DNA of 64,000 bases from Pseudomonas paraglycinae (GTDB taxonomy: Bacteria; Pseudomonadota; Gammaproteobacteria; Pseudomonadales; Pseudomonadaceae), in the NCBI RefSeq assembly GCF_021601625.1, contig NZ_BQHR01000008.1, forward strand, positions 62,001-126,000, in the 5' to 3' direction. The notes under the pieces were generated by a model. It saw only the letters and a list, made by a program, of their open reading frames with translations. It was not told where the DNA came from and searched no databases. The position numbers were made by a program, and so were the translations under genes. Positions within the stretch are counted from its first letter, which is position 1, and every line of letters starts with the position of its first letter. Of the stretch, positions 17,325-26,711 are shown piece by piece.

Positions 17325-18653
17325 TTGGATTGGCATACCCTGCTCAACCGCGAACGTCTCGGCAAACCGTTGCACAGCCCGCAGGAACTTGGCCGCAGCC
17401 CGTTCCATAAAGACCATGACCGCATCATCTTCTCCGGCGCCTTCCGCCGCCTGGGGCGCAAGACCCAGGTGCATCCGGTGTCGAGCAACGACCATATTCA
17501 TACGCGCCTGACCCACTCGCTGGAAGTCAGTTGCGTCGGCCGCTCGCTGGGCATGCGTGTCGGCGAGCCCCTGCGCCGCGCCCTGCCTGAATGGTGCGAG
17601 CCGAGCGATCTGGGCATGGTGGTCCAGTCGGCCTGCCTGGCGCACGACATCGGCAATCCGCCGTTCGGCCACTCCGGCGAAGACGCGATCCGTCACTGGT
17701 TCCAGCAGGCTGCCGGGCGTGGCTGGCTGGATGCGATGAGCGACGCCGAGCGCGGTGACTTCCTGAACTTCGAAGGCAATGCGCAGGGCTTCCGGGTCCT
17801 CACGCAACTGGAGTATCACCAGTTCGACGGCGGCACCCGGCTGACCTACGCCACCCTCGGCACTTACCTGAAGTACCCGTGGACCGCCCGTCACGCCGAC
17901 TCCCTCGGCTACAAAAAGCACAAGTTCGGTTGCTACCAAAGCGAGTTGCCGTTGCTGGAGCAGATCGCCCACAAGCTGGGTCTGCCGCAACTGGAAGAGC
18001 AGCGTTGGGCGCGCCATCCGCTGGTGTATCTGATGGAGGCGGCGGACGATATCTGCTACGCCTTGATCGATCTGGAAGATGGCCTGGAAATGGAGCTGCT
18101 GGAATACGCCGAAGTCGAGTCGCTGCTGCTCGGCCTGGTCGGCGATGATCTGCCGGAAACCTATCGCCAGCTCGGTCCCCAGGATTCGCGCCGGCGCAAA
18201 CTGGCGATCCTGCGCGGCAAGGCCATCGAGCACCTGACCAACGCCGCTGCCCGGGCATTCGTCGAACAACAGGACGCGCTGCTGGCCGGTACGCTGCCGG
18301 GGGATCTGGTGGAACACATGCACGGACCGGCCAAACGCTGTGTGTTGAACGCCAAGGACATCGCCCGCAAGAAAATCTTCCAGGACAAGCGCAAGACCCT
18401 GCATGAGATCGGCGCCTACACGACCCTGGAGATTCTGCTCAACGCCTTCTGCGGTGCTGCCCTGGAACAGCACAACGGCCGCACGCCGTCGTTCAAGAGC
18501 CGCCGGATTCTCGATCTGCTGGGCAATAATGCGCCGAACCCGCACGGCCCGCTGCATGCATCGTTCCTGCGCATGATCGACTTCATCGCCGGCATGACCG
18601 ACAGCTACGCCAGTGACATGGCACTGGAAATGACCGGACGTTCCAGCCATTGA
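17325..18653 (+). CDS. dgt: deoxyguanosinetriphosphate triphosphohydrolase-like protein
   Basis: The 442-residue protein has the HD-superfamily metal site: H in [20 protein letters not shown] in [20 protein letters not shown], and a later D in [17 protein letters not shown]. It matches the dNTP triphosphohydrolase family, which cleaves dGTP or other dNTPs to nucleoside and tripolyphosphate. The TTG start is supported by GGAGAG 8 bases upstream and by the family start [12 protein letters not shown]. The preferred dNTP is not predictable. Confidence 0.92.
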   Translation: MDWHTLLNRERLGKPLHSPQELGRSPFHKDHDRIIFSGAFRRLGRKTQVHPVSSNDHIHTRLTHSLEVSCVGRSLGMRVGEPLRRALPEWCEPSDLGMVVQSACLAHDIGNPPFGHSGEDAIRHWFQQAAGRGWLDAMSDAERGDFLNFEGNAQGFRVLTQLEYHQFDGGTRLTYATLGTYLKYPWTARHADSLGYKKHKFGCYQSELPLLEQIAHKLGLPQLEEQRWARHPLVYLMEAADDICYALIDLEDGLEMELLEYAEVESLLLGLVGDDLPETYRQLGPQDSRRRKLAILRGKAIEHLTNAAARAFVEQQDALLAGTLPGDLVEHMHGPAKRCVLNAKDIARKKIFQDKRKTLHEIGAYTTLEILLNAFCGAALEQHNGRTPSFKSRRILDLLGNNAPNPHGPLHASFLRMIDFIAGMTDSYASDMALEMTGRSSH

Positions 18654-18661
18654 CGCCTGCT

Positions 18662-18692
18662 TCCCGACCGATCTGCAATGGATTGGTCGGGA
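18662..18692 (+). terminator. hairpin downstream of dgt
   Basis: An 11-bp inverted repeat with one G-T pair (tcccgaccgat / attggtcggga) begins 9 bases past the dgt stop. No T-run follows, so it may be an mRNA-stabilising or weak terminator hairpin. Confidence 0.4.
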
Positions 18693-18857
18693 GGGCCGAA
18701 GATAATGTCTTAAATAAACAAAGAACAATCATCGAAGGTCTTTTCCCGATAAACTTTCTCTGCGCACTTAAACTTATATCAAGCCCCGTCACTGGACATC
18801 TCACGCATCTACCTACGGCAAACCTAGTTAACACGTAGTCTGATTCCTCTTTATTTG

Positions 18858-18871
18858 TAGGACTTATCCTA
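18858..18871. promoter_or_regulatory. BvgA-like inverted repeat upstream of rocA
   Basis: The sequence TAGGA-ctta-TCCTA is a perfect inverted repeat 90 bases before the rocA start. The half-site resembles the BvgA heptad TTTCCTA in inverted orientation. As the downstream regulator is BvgA-like, this is a candidate autoregulatory site. It is in an AT-richer 300-base region that should contain the rocA-rocS promoter. Confidence 0.45.
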
Positions 18872-18961
18872 GATTGCCGCTAACACTCCGTCAGTTCATG
18901 CGACCGCTCATTCATCTGAGCTAAGGTGCGCCCTTTATTCGCGCTCGTATGGGATTTGATT

Positions 18962-19588
18962 ATGAACTCCGTTTTTATTGTCGACGATCACCCGGTCATC
19001 CGCCTCGCCGTTCGAATGCTGCTGGAGCATGAAGGTTATAAAGTCGTCGGAGAAACCGATAACGGTGTCGATGCCATGCAGATGGTTCGCGAATGCATGC
19101 CCGACCTGATCATTCTCGACATCAGCATTCCCAAACTCGACGGTCTGGAGGTCCTGGCCCGCTTCAACTCCATGAGTTCGCCGTTCAAGACCCTGGTGCT
19201 GACCGCACAATGCCCGACCCTGTTCGGCATTCGCTGCATGCAGTCAGGTGCGTCGGGGTATGTATGCAAACAGGAAGACCTGAGTGAACTGGTCAGTGCA
19301 ATCAAAGCCGTACTGTCCGGTTATAACTACTTTCCCAGCCAGGCCTTGAATCCGGTTCGTCACGATGATGTGCGCTATGTAGAACTTGAACTTTTCAAGT
19401 CCGTCAATGATCGGGAACTCATGGTCCTGCAACTATTTGCCCAAGGCCGCACCAACAAGGAAATTGCCAAAGGCATGTTTCTCAGCAATAAAACCGTCAG
19501 CACTTATAAAAAACGCCTGATGCAAAAACTCAAAGCCAAGTCCCTTGTAGAACTTATCGAAATGGCCAAACGTAACGCACTCGTGTGA
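18962..19588 (+). CDS. rocA2: BvgA/EvgA-like response regulator, RocA type
   Basis: The 208-residue protein has a receiver domain (residues 1-115) with phospho-acceptor Asp53 in LIILDISIPKLDG and a LuxR-type helix-turn-helix (about 145-200, ELMVLQLFAQGRTNKEIAKGMFLSNKTVSTYKKRL). STYKKRLMQKL is characteristic of the BvgA/EvgA branch. Its stop overlaps the start of the adjoining BvgS-like hybrid kinase. In P. aeruginosa Roc systems control fimbrial cup genes and efflux pumps; the gene name is by position next to dgt and by architecture. The start at MNSVFIVDDH is chosen over an earlier frame-open codon. Confidence 0.85.
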   Translation: MNSVFIVDDHPVIRLAVRMLLEHEGYKVVGETDNGVDAMQMVRECMPDLIILDISIPKLDGLEVLARFNSMSSPFKTLVLTAQCPTLFGIRCMQSGASGYVCKQEDLSELVSAIKAVLSGYNYFPSQALNPVRHDDVRYVELELFKSVNDRELMVLQLFAQGRTNKEIAKGMFLSNKTVSTYKKRLMQKLKAKSLVELIEMAKRNALV

Positions 19589-22500
19589 GAGCCAACATGC
19601 CCAGTCGCTTAAAGAGTTTTCTGATTGCATTGAGTGCATGCCTGAGTCTCAGCGCGCCTGTCACAGTTGCATCGTCAACCTTCCAGGACCTTGCCCTGCT
19701 CGCGCGTTCGACCGACAGATCAATTCCGGTCCTGTTCGAGCCATCGCAAGAGGCGTGGCTGCACACTCGCAATGATTTGATTCTGGGAGCATCCGCTCCG
19801 GACTACCCCCCTTTCGACATGACAACCAGCGGACACGACTACGAAGGTTTCACAGCGGACTACGCCGGGCTGGTGGGACAGGCGACGGGGCTACCGGTCA
19901 AGGTCAGGCGCTTCGCCTCGCGCGAGGCCGCGATCCGCGCATTGATCGAGGGCAGCATCGACATGCTCGGTACGTCCAACGGGTTCGAAGCGGAGAACGC
20001 CAACATCATGCTGTCCAGGCCCTACGCAGTCGATCAACCGGTCCTGGTCACACGCGAAGGCGAAACCCGCTCTCTGACCGAAGGCCTGGCCAGTCTGCGG
20101 CTGAGCATGCTCTATCACTACCTGCCGCTGGAGGAGGTCAAGGCGATGTATCCCAAAGCCCTCATCACCTCCTATCCGTCCTACCAGAACGCGATCAATG
20201 CCGTCGCGTTCGATCAGGCGGACGTGTTTCTCGGCGACACCATCTCCACTCACTACATGATCAGCAAGGGCTATCTGAACAACATCCGCATGGCCAACTT
20301 CGGCAAGCACGAAGCCCACGGCTTCAGCTTCGCCGTGCATCGCAACAATACGCAATTGACCGGCATCATCGACGCGGTGCTCAAGGCGGTTCCGGGCAGC
20401 GAGCGCGAAAACATCGCCAAACGCTGGAGTGTCGGCAGCGACACACTGCTCACCGACCAGAAGTTGCAACTGACCAAGCGTGAAGAACAATGGCTGAAAA
20501 GGAATCCGGTGGTAAGCGTCGTCGTCAATGAAGCCTTCGCACCGCTGACGTTCTTCGACAGTGATGGCAACTTTCGCGGCATCAGTGCCGACCTGCTCGA
20601 ACTTATTCGCCTGCGCACCGGTCTGCGATTCGAGATACGCCGCAGTCGCAGCGATGCCGAGATGATCAGGCAGATTGAAAATCACCAGGCCGACCTGATT
20701 GCCGCCCTGCTACCCACCGCTCAGCGTGAGGAAACCCTGACTTTCAGCCGTCCCTACCTGGAAAACTCCTACGTTCTGTTGACCCGAAAAGCGGCCGACA
20801 GCCCGACGCACCTGGGCCAGCTCAAACGCAAACGTCTGGCGATCGCGCAGGGCAATCCGATGATCGAATACCTGCGCACCGAATTTCCACGTATCCAGCT
20901 GATCGAAACGCCGGATACCTTCAGCGCCGTAGCGTTGCTCGACGAAGGCCAGGTCGAGGGCGCAGTGAACTCGCTGGTCATCGCCAACTACTTCATCTCC
21001 TCCCGCATTTTCGAACAGCCACTGCAGATCACCACCACCATCGGCACACGTCAGGCGGCGTTCTCGCTGGCAACTGCCAGGGACAGCACGGAACTGGGCT
21101 CGATCATCGACAAGACCCTGATGAGCATTACCCCCGAAGAACTGGGCATCATCAATGGCCGCTGGCGGGGTTACTCAAGTGTTTCGCAAGGCACCTGGCG
21201 TCAATACCAGCGCTTTTTCTATCAGGCGATCGGCGGGGCCTGCCTGCTGTTGCTGCTGTCGCTGTTCTGGAATGCCTACATGCGCCGCCAGATCAATCAA
21301 CGCAAGGCAGCCGAACGGGCGTTGAACGACCAGCTGGAGTTCATGGGTTCACTGGTCAACGGCACGCCCCATCCAATCTATGTGCGTGACCGACAGGGAC
21401 TTCTGCAAAGCTGCAATGACAGCTATCTCCATGCGTTCAATGCCCGGCGTGAAGACGTCATCGGCAAAAGCGTGATGCAGGGTGCATTGAATAATGCTTT
21501 CGAGGCACAGACTTTTCAGGCCGACTACCAGCGGGTGGTGGCCGAGGGCAGGCCGCTGGTGCTCGACCGGCCGCTGCAGATCGGCAACCGGCGCCTGACG
21601 ATCTATCACTGGATCCTGCCGTACCGGGACTCCAGTGGTGAAGTGCGGGGGATCATCGGCGGCTGGATCGACATCAGTGAGCGTCGCGAGCTGCTCGACG
21701 AACTGCGCTCGGCCAAGGAACGGGCGGACGATGCCAATCGCGCCAAAAGTACGTTCCTGGCGACCATGAGCCACGAGATCCGCACCCCGATGAACGCAGT
21801 GATCGGCATGCTCGAATTGACGCTCAAGCGCATGGATCAGGCTCACCCGGATCGCTCCGGAATCGAAACGGCCTACCATTCGGCCAAGGATCTGCTGGGC
21901 CTGATCGGCGACATACTGGACATTGCCCGCATCGAATCCGGGCGATTGAGCCTGCACCCCGAGCGAATCAACCTGATTGATACCATAGGCTCAGTGGTCA
22001 GGATCTTCGAAGGCCTCGCCCGACAGAAACAGCTCTCACTGGAAGTTAGCGTCACTCCTGCCGAATTGAATGTCGATGTGCACCTCGACCCCCTGCGCTT
22101 CAAGCAAGTGCTGTCGAACCTGATCAGCAATGCCATCAAGTTCACCGAAGAAGGACACATCAGGATCACGCTGGATGTTCTACCCACGAATGATCCCGAA
22201 CGCTCGATGGTGCAGTTGACCGTACAGGACAGCGGCATCGGGATCACGACGCAGGATCAGTCGCGTCTGTTCGAACCCTTTGCCCAGGCCGGTAATGGCG
22301 GACAGAGAACCGTCAGCGGTGCAGGACTGGGATTGGTCATCAGCCGTAACCTGTGCGAGATGATGGGTGGAAAACTGCGGTTGAGCAGCCTGCCCGGAGT
22401 CGGCACCCAGGTCAGTCTGTCGCTGCCACTGACGATTTTTCCAGCGAGAGTGACAAAAGCTGAGGACGAGCCGCAGATTCACGCGTCTCTCACCCCGCTG

Positions 22501-23241
22501 ACGGTTCTGGTGGTCGATGACCATCCGGCCAACCGGTTGCTGATGTGCCAGCAGCTGGAATACCTCGGCCATCGTTTCTGTATCGCCGAAGACGGCCTGC
22601 GCGGACTGGAAGAATGGAAGAGCGGTGAGTTTGATCTGGTCATCGCCGATTGCAACATGCCCGTCATGAACGGCTACGAGCTGACCCGCGCGATTCGTCA
22701 GCACGAAAAGCTGACCCACCGCCCGGCTTGCACCGTGTTGGGGTTCACCGCCAATGCCCAGCCCGAAGAGATCCTGCGCTGCAAGCAGGCAGGCATGAAC
22801 GAATGCCTGTTCAAACCCCTGAGCCTCAACAGCCTGAGCCAATGGGTCAACAGCGTTCAGCCGCTGTTCCGCGCGCCGGCGTTCAACCTGCAGGGGCTCA
22901 CACTGCTGACCGGCGGCAACCCTTCCCAGACTCACCGCCTGCTGGCAGAACTGCTCAACAGCAGCCGCCTTGACCGACAGGAATTGCAGGCACTGTCCCT
23001 TACTCGAGATCCCCCTGCGCTGGCCGTCATCGCCCACAAGATCAAGGGCGCGGCCCGAATTGCCCAGGCCTCGCGCCTGATCGACAGCTGCGATGCGCTT
23101 GAGCAGGCGTGCCTGCAAGCGCTGCCGGGGGATGAGATCGAGCGTCGCTGTCAGGCCAGCCGTCTCGCCATCCTGGAACTGGAGCAGGCACTGGAACAGC
23201 AACTCGCCCGGATCCACCAGAGCAAAGTGACCGGGGCTTAA
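19585..23241 (+). CDS. rocS2: BvgS-like unorthodox hybrid sensor kinase, RocS type
   Basis: This 1218-residue protein has a signal peptide (residues 1-30), two tandem periplasmic SBP_bac_3 (Venus flytrap) domains (about 55-285 and 300-535), a membrane helix (about 547-567), a PAS domain (about 590-700), HisKA with His730 in TMSHEIRTPMN, HATPase (about 840-955), a receiver with Asp1022 in VIADCNMPVMNGYE, and an HPt domain with His1151 in AHKIKGAAR. The full four-step phosphorelay is therefore present. It should sense a periplasmic ligand and phosphorylate the RocA-type regulator. GTG 19585 overlaps the regulator stop; ATG 19597 is an alternative. Confidence 0.92.
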   Translation: MRANMPSRLKSFLIALSACLSLSAPVTVASSTFQDLALLARSTDRSIPVLFEPSQEAWLHTRNDLILGASAPDYPPFDMTTSGHDYEGFTADYAGLVGQATGLPVKVRRFASREAAIRALIEGSIDMLGTSNGFEAENANIMLSRPYAVDQPVLVTREGETRSLTEGLASLRLSMLYHYLPLEEVKAMYPKALITSYPSYQNAINAVAFDQADVFLGDTISTHYMISKGYLNNIRMANFGKHEAHGFSFAVHRNNTQLTGIIDAVLKAVPGSERENIAKRWSVGSDTLLTDQKLQLTKREEQWLKRNPVVSVVVNEAFAPLTFFDSDGNFRGISADLLELIRLRTGLRFEIRRSRSDAEMIRQIENHQADLIAALLPTAQREETLTFSRPYLENSYVLLTRKAADSPTHLGQLKRKRLAIAQGNPMIEYLRTEFPRIQLIETPDTFSAVALLDEGQVEGAVNSLVIANYFISSRIFEQPLQITTTIGTRQAAFSLATARDSTELGSIIDKTLMSITPEELGIINGRWRGYSSVSQGTWRQYQRFFYQAIGGACLLLLLSLFWNAYMRRQINQRKAAERALNDQLEFMGSLVNGTPHPIYVRDRQGLLQSCNDSYLHAFNARREDVIGKSVMQGALNNAFEAQTFQADYQRVVAEGRPLVLDRPLQIGNRRLTIYHWILPYRDSSGEVRGIIGGWIDISERRELLDELRSAKERADDANRAKSTFLATMSHEIRTPMNAVIGMLELTLKRMDQAHPDRSGIETAYHSAKDLLGLIGDILDIARIESGRLSLHPERINLIDTIGSVVRIFEGLARQKQLSLEVSVTPAELNVDVHLDPLRFKQVLSNLISNAIKFTEEGHIRITLDVLPTNDPERSMVQLTVQDSGIGITTQDQSRLFEPFAQAGNGGQRTVSGAGLGLVISRNLCEMMGGKLRLSSLPGVGTQVSLSLPLTIFPARVTKAEDEPQIHASLTPLTVLVVDDHPANRLLMCQQLEYLGHRFCIAEDGLRGLEEWKSGEFDLVIADCNMPVMNGYELTRAIRQHEKLTHRPACTVLGFTANAQPEEILRCKQAGMNECLFKPLSLNSLSQWVNSVQPLFRAPAFNLQGLTLLTGGNPSQTHRLLAELLNSSRLDRQELQALSLTRDPPALAVIAHKIKGAARIAQASRLIDSCDALEQACLQALPGDEIERRCQASRLAILELEQALEQQLARIHQSKVTGA

Positions 23242-23289
23242 CTATGCTTGGACGCTGAGCAGTGTGCTTACCTATACGGAGAGTCCGCA

Positions 23290-26232
23290 ATGCCCAGCCC
23301 ACTGCGCCCGGAACAACGCCGGTTTCCGCTGCATGTGCACATCAGCGTCATGTTCACTTTTCTGCTGTTGCTCACCGGGGTGGTGCTGGGTCTGTTCAAC
23401 TATCGGCAGACCACGCAGATCATCCTGTCGAGCAGCGAAAAACTGTTCAACCGCATCGAACAGGATGTGCGCCTTGATCTGCAGGCCACTTATGAACCGA
23501 TTAGACACCTGCTGAGCCTGCTGGCGGACACCCCCGCCGCCCGCTCTTCCGGCCTCGAACCGCGTCTGGCGCTGCTCAAGCCGTTCAGCCAGTCACTGAC
23601 GGACAACCCGGACCTGGCCTCGCTGTACCTGGGTTATGGCAACGGCGATTTTTTCATGGTCCGTCCTTTGCGCACACCCGCGCTGAAAACCCTGCTCAAG
23701 GCACCCGACGCCGCGGCATTTCAGGTCTGGAGCATCGAACATGACGCCAGCGGTCAGGCGCATTCGCAGTCGCTGTTCTTCGACCAGGCCCTGTCCCCGG
23801 TCGGCCGGCAGGACAATCCCGACGATCCTTATGATCCCCGCAGCCGGGCGTGGTACATCAACGCACGGCAGCAGACTGAACAGATCACCACCGAACCCTA
23901 CGTCTTTTTCTCCACCCACAACGTCGGCACAACACTGGCCCGGCGCAGCGGTGATGACGCGGTAATCGGCGCCGACCTGACCCTCGACGCACTCTCCGCA
24001 ACCCTGATCAAACACGTGGTGACACCGGCCACGGAAATCGTCCTGTTCGACGCCGAAGGCAACGCCGTGGCCTATCCCGACAGCAGCCGGCTGATCGTCG
24101 ATGACCGAACGGCGCGTCTGGCCAAGGCTGCCGACTTGAGCCCCGCCCTGCATGCCTTGTTGTCCGGTCACCAGGGCAACCGGCTCAAGGCCGACGGCCG
24201 GCAATGGATTGTCGCCCGCAGCCAGTTGCAGGAAGGCGGGCCGAAAGGTTTGCAGATGGCGTTGCTGGTGCCGGAGGACGAGTTGCTGGTCGATGCCTAT
24301 CGCATGCGCTGGCAAGGCGCGCTGATCACGCTGGCTACTCTGCTGCTGTGCCTGCCGCTCGGGTGGCTGATCTCGCGAATTCTGGTCAAGCCGCTGCATG
24401 CGCTGGTCAAGGAAGCCGATGCGATCCGCAGCTTCGATTTCAATTTTCCCGTGACCCGTCGATCACCGGTGCTGGAGGTCGACCAGCTGAGTCTGTCGAT
24501 GGCCCGCATGAAGGACACCCTGGCCAGCTTCTTTCGGATCACCGACAGCCTGACTGCTGAAACCCGCTTCGAACCGCTGCTGCAACGGGCGCTGTTCGAG
24601 ACCGTGCAGATCGCCCAGGCTCAGGCGGGCCTGATTTATCTGCGCGAAAACGACGGCAATCGCATGGAGCCCTACGGGCTGGTGGTCGATGGCGCGTCCC
24701 AAGCTCTGGCCGCGTTCGATATTCAGGGGCGCAATCTTGACGCCACTCAAAGCCCCGAATGGTTCCGGCAACTGGCGAACGCCAACACGGTGGTGAGCAA
24801 TCTGGGCTTCGAACAGGCCACCGATCTGCAGAAAGTGCTGCTGGCCATGGCGTCGCCAAGGGTGCACCTGATCGGTATCCGCCTGCATAACCGGCACAAC
24901 GAGACCGTCGGCCTGCTGGTGCTGTTGATCAATGACAGCGGCACGGCGAGTGATCTGGAAAAGCTGCGGCCCGACCGCATTGCCTTCCTGCAAGCGGTGT
25001 CCGGGGCAGCGGCGGTGAGTATCGAAAGCCAGCGCCTGCAAGCCCGGCAGAAGCAACTGCTGGATGCGTTCATTCAACTGCTGGCCGGCGCGATCGATGC
25101 CAAGAGCCCTTATACCGGCGGGCATTGCCAGCGTGTGCCGGAGCTGACCCTGATGCTCGCCCACGCCGCCGCGGCCAGTCAGGCACCGGAATTCAGCGAT
25201 TACCAGCCGAACGAAGACGAATGGGAGGCCCTGCACATCGCCGCATGGCTGCACGATTGCGGCAAGGTCACGACCCCGGAATACGTGGTCGACAAAGCCA
25301 CCAAACTGGAAACCCTGAACGATCGCCTGCATGAAATCCGCACCCGCTTCGAAGTGCTCAAGCGCGATGCCTGGGTCAGCTACTGGCAAGCCCTGGCCAT
25401 GGGCGGCGAAGAGCGGCAACTGGCCGAGCTGCGCGACGCAACCCTGACAGCACTGGATGATGATTTTGCATTCGTCGCCCACTGCAATCTGGGCAGTGAA
25501 GCGATGGCCGAGGCCGACCTGCAACGCCTGCAAGGCATCGCGAAACGCCCATGGACGCGCACGCTGGATGATCGGCTGGGCCTGTCATGGGAAGAGAACC
25601 GGCGTCAGTCACGCACCCCGGCACCGACCTTGCCGGCCACCGAACCGTTGCTGGCAGACAAGCCCGAACATCTGCTGAAACGCGCCGAGGGCGAGCTCAT
25701 TCCAGAGGACAATCCGTGGGGCTTCAAGCTCGACGTCCCGCCGTACAAATACAATCGCGGCGAGCTGTACAACCTGAGCATCCCCCGGGGCACCCTGACC
25801 CGCGAAGAACGCTACATCATCAACCACCACATGGTGCAGACGATCCTGATGCTCAGCCACCTGCCCTTCCCCGGGCATCTGAACAGCGTGGCGGAAATCG
25901 CCGGCGGGCATCACGAAAAGATGGACGGCACCGGTTATCCCAAGCGCCTGAAACGCGAAGACATGAGCCTGCCGGCGCGCATGATGGCGATTGCCGATAT
26001 TTTCGAAGCCCTGACCGCCGCCGACCGCCCGTACAAAAAGGCCAAGTCCCTCAGTGAAGCGCTGGGGATCATGGCCACCATGTGCCGCGAGGCGCACATC
26101 GATGCGGAGTTGTTCGGGCTGTTCATCCGCGATGGCGTGTACTTGCAGTACGCCACGCGGTTTCTCGATCCACGGCAGATCGATGCCGTGGACCCGGCGG
26201 CCGTGCTGCTCAAGGCAGGCCTGTCGGCGTGA
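23290..26232 (+). CDS. membrane dCache-HAMP-GAF-HD-GYP signalling protein
   Basis: The 980-residue protein has a membrane helix (about 16-37), a periplasmic dCache sensor (about 40-330, with DPYDPRSRAWY), a second helix (about 340-362), HAMP (about 362-415), GAF (about 430-580) and a C-terminal HD-GYP phosphohydrolase. The HD pair is in WLHDCGK (His655) and the GYP motif is GHHEKMDGTGYP. About 190 residues separate HD from the next conserved His pair (NHHM), far more than the roughly 30 in typical HD-GYP domains, so it carries an insertion. A c-di-GMP phosphodiesterase role is inferred. GGAG precedes ATG 23290. It follows rocS by 48 bases. Confidence 0.87.
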   Translation: MPSPLRPEQRRFPLHVHISVMFTFLLLLTGVVLGLFNYRQTTQIILSSSEKLFNRIEQDVRLDLQATYEPIRHLLSLLADTPAARSSGLEPRLALLKPFSQSLTDNPDLASLYLGYGNGDFFMVRPLRTPALKTLLKAPDAAAFQVWSIEHDASGQAHSQSLFFDQALSPVGRQDNPDDPYDPRSRAWYINARQQTEQITTEPYVFFSTHNVGTTLARRSGDDAVIGADLTLDALSATLIKHVVTPATEIVLFDAEGNAVAYPDSSRLIVDDRTARLAKAADLSPALHALLSGHQGNRLKADGRQWIVARSQLQEGGPKGLQMALLVPEDELLVDAYRMRWQGALITLATLLLCLPLGWLISRILVKPLHALVKEADAIRSFDFNFPVTRRSPVLEVDQLSLSMARMKDTLASFFRITDSLTAETRFEPLLQRALFETVQIAQAQAGLIYLRENDGNRMEPYGLVVDGASQALAAFDIQGRNLDATQSPEWFRQLANANTVVSNLGFEQATDLQKVLLAMASPRVHLIGIRLHNRHNETVGLLVLLINDSGTASDLEKLRPDRIAFLQAVSGAAAVSIESQRLQARQKQLLDAFIQLLAGAIDAKSPYTGGHCQRVPELTLMLAHAAAASQAPEFSDYQPNEDEWEALHIAAWLHDCGKVTTPEYVVDKATKLETLNDRLHEIRTRFEVLKRDAWVSYWQALAMGGEERQLAELRDATLTALDDDFAFVAHCNLGSEAMAEADLQRLQGIAKRPWTRTLDDRLGLSWEENRRQSRTPAPTLPATEPLLADKPEHLLKRAEGELIPEDNPWGFKLDVPPYKYNRGELYNLSIPRGTLTREERYIINHHMVQTILMLSHLPFPGHLNSVAEIAGGHHEKMDGTGYPKRLKREDMSLPARMMAIADIFEALTAADRPYKKAKSLSEALGIMATMCREAHIDAELFGLFIRDGVYLQYATRFLDPRQIDAVDPAAVLLKAGLSA

Positions 26233-26706
26233 TCAGCAGTCGGTCAGGCGCAGGAAGATCGCCGCCAGTTGTTCGATCCCGGCCTGATCGTCGGCACCGA
26301 AACGCGCGAGCTTCGGACTGTCGAGGTCGAGCACGCCGATCAGACGGCCGTCCTTGACCAACGGCACGACCAGTTCGCTGTTCGACGCACTGTCGCAGGC
26401 GATATGGCCGGGGAACGCGTGAACGTCTTCAACCCGTTGCGTTTGCAAGCTGGCAGCCGCCGCGCCGCACACACCGCGTCCGAACGGAATGCGCACGCAG
26501 GCGATCTGGCCCTGGAACGGACCGAGCACCAGCTCTTCGTTGCGATTGAGGTAGAAACCGGCCCAGTTCAGGTCATCGAGCTGGTTGAACAGAAACGCCG
26601 AAAACTGCGCGGCGTTGGCGATGAAATCGCGCTCGTCCGCCAGCAGCGATTCCAGTTGCGCGGCCAACATGCCATAGCCTTCGAGGCCCTGGCCGCTCTG
26701 TTGCAA
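26233..26706 (-). CDS. msrC: free methionine-(R)-sulfoxide reductase, GAF type
   Basis: The roughly 157-residue GAF-domain protein has the fRMsr signature: RIPFGRGVCGAAAA (Cys), and HIACDSASNSELVVPL with the catalytic Cys. It reduces free methionine-R-sulfoxide. No ATG lies at the expected start, which would be near MIDLQ. TTG at 26706 is used, with ATG 26670 or a non-standard codon as alternatives. The coding start is within 6 bases of the upstream ATPase gene stop, so the two are coupled. Confidence 0.87.
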   Translation of the reverse strand: MQQSGQGLEGYGMLAAQLESLLADERDFIANAAQFSAFLFNQLDDLNWAGFYLNRNEELVLGPFQGQIACVRIPFGRGVCGAAAASLQTQRVEDVHAFPGHIACDSASNSELVVPLVKDGRLIGVLDLDSPKLARFGADDQAGIEQLAAIFLRLTDC

Positions 26707-26711
26707 ATCAA

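Noticed and set aside
17319-18728. 469-codon open frame antisense to dgt
   Set aside because: Reverse-strand shadow of dgt with biased composition and no recognisable motif.
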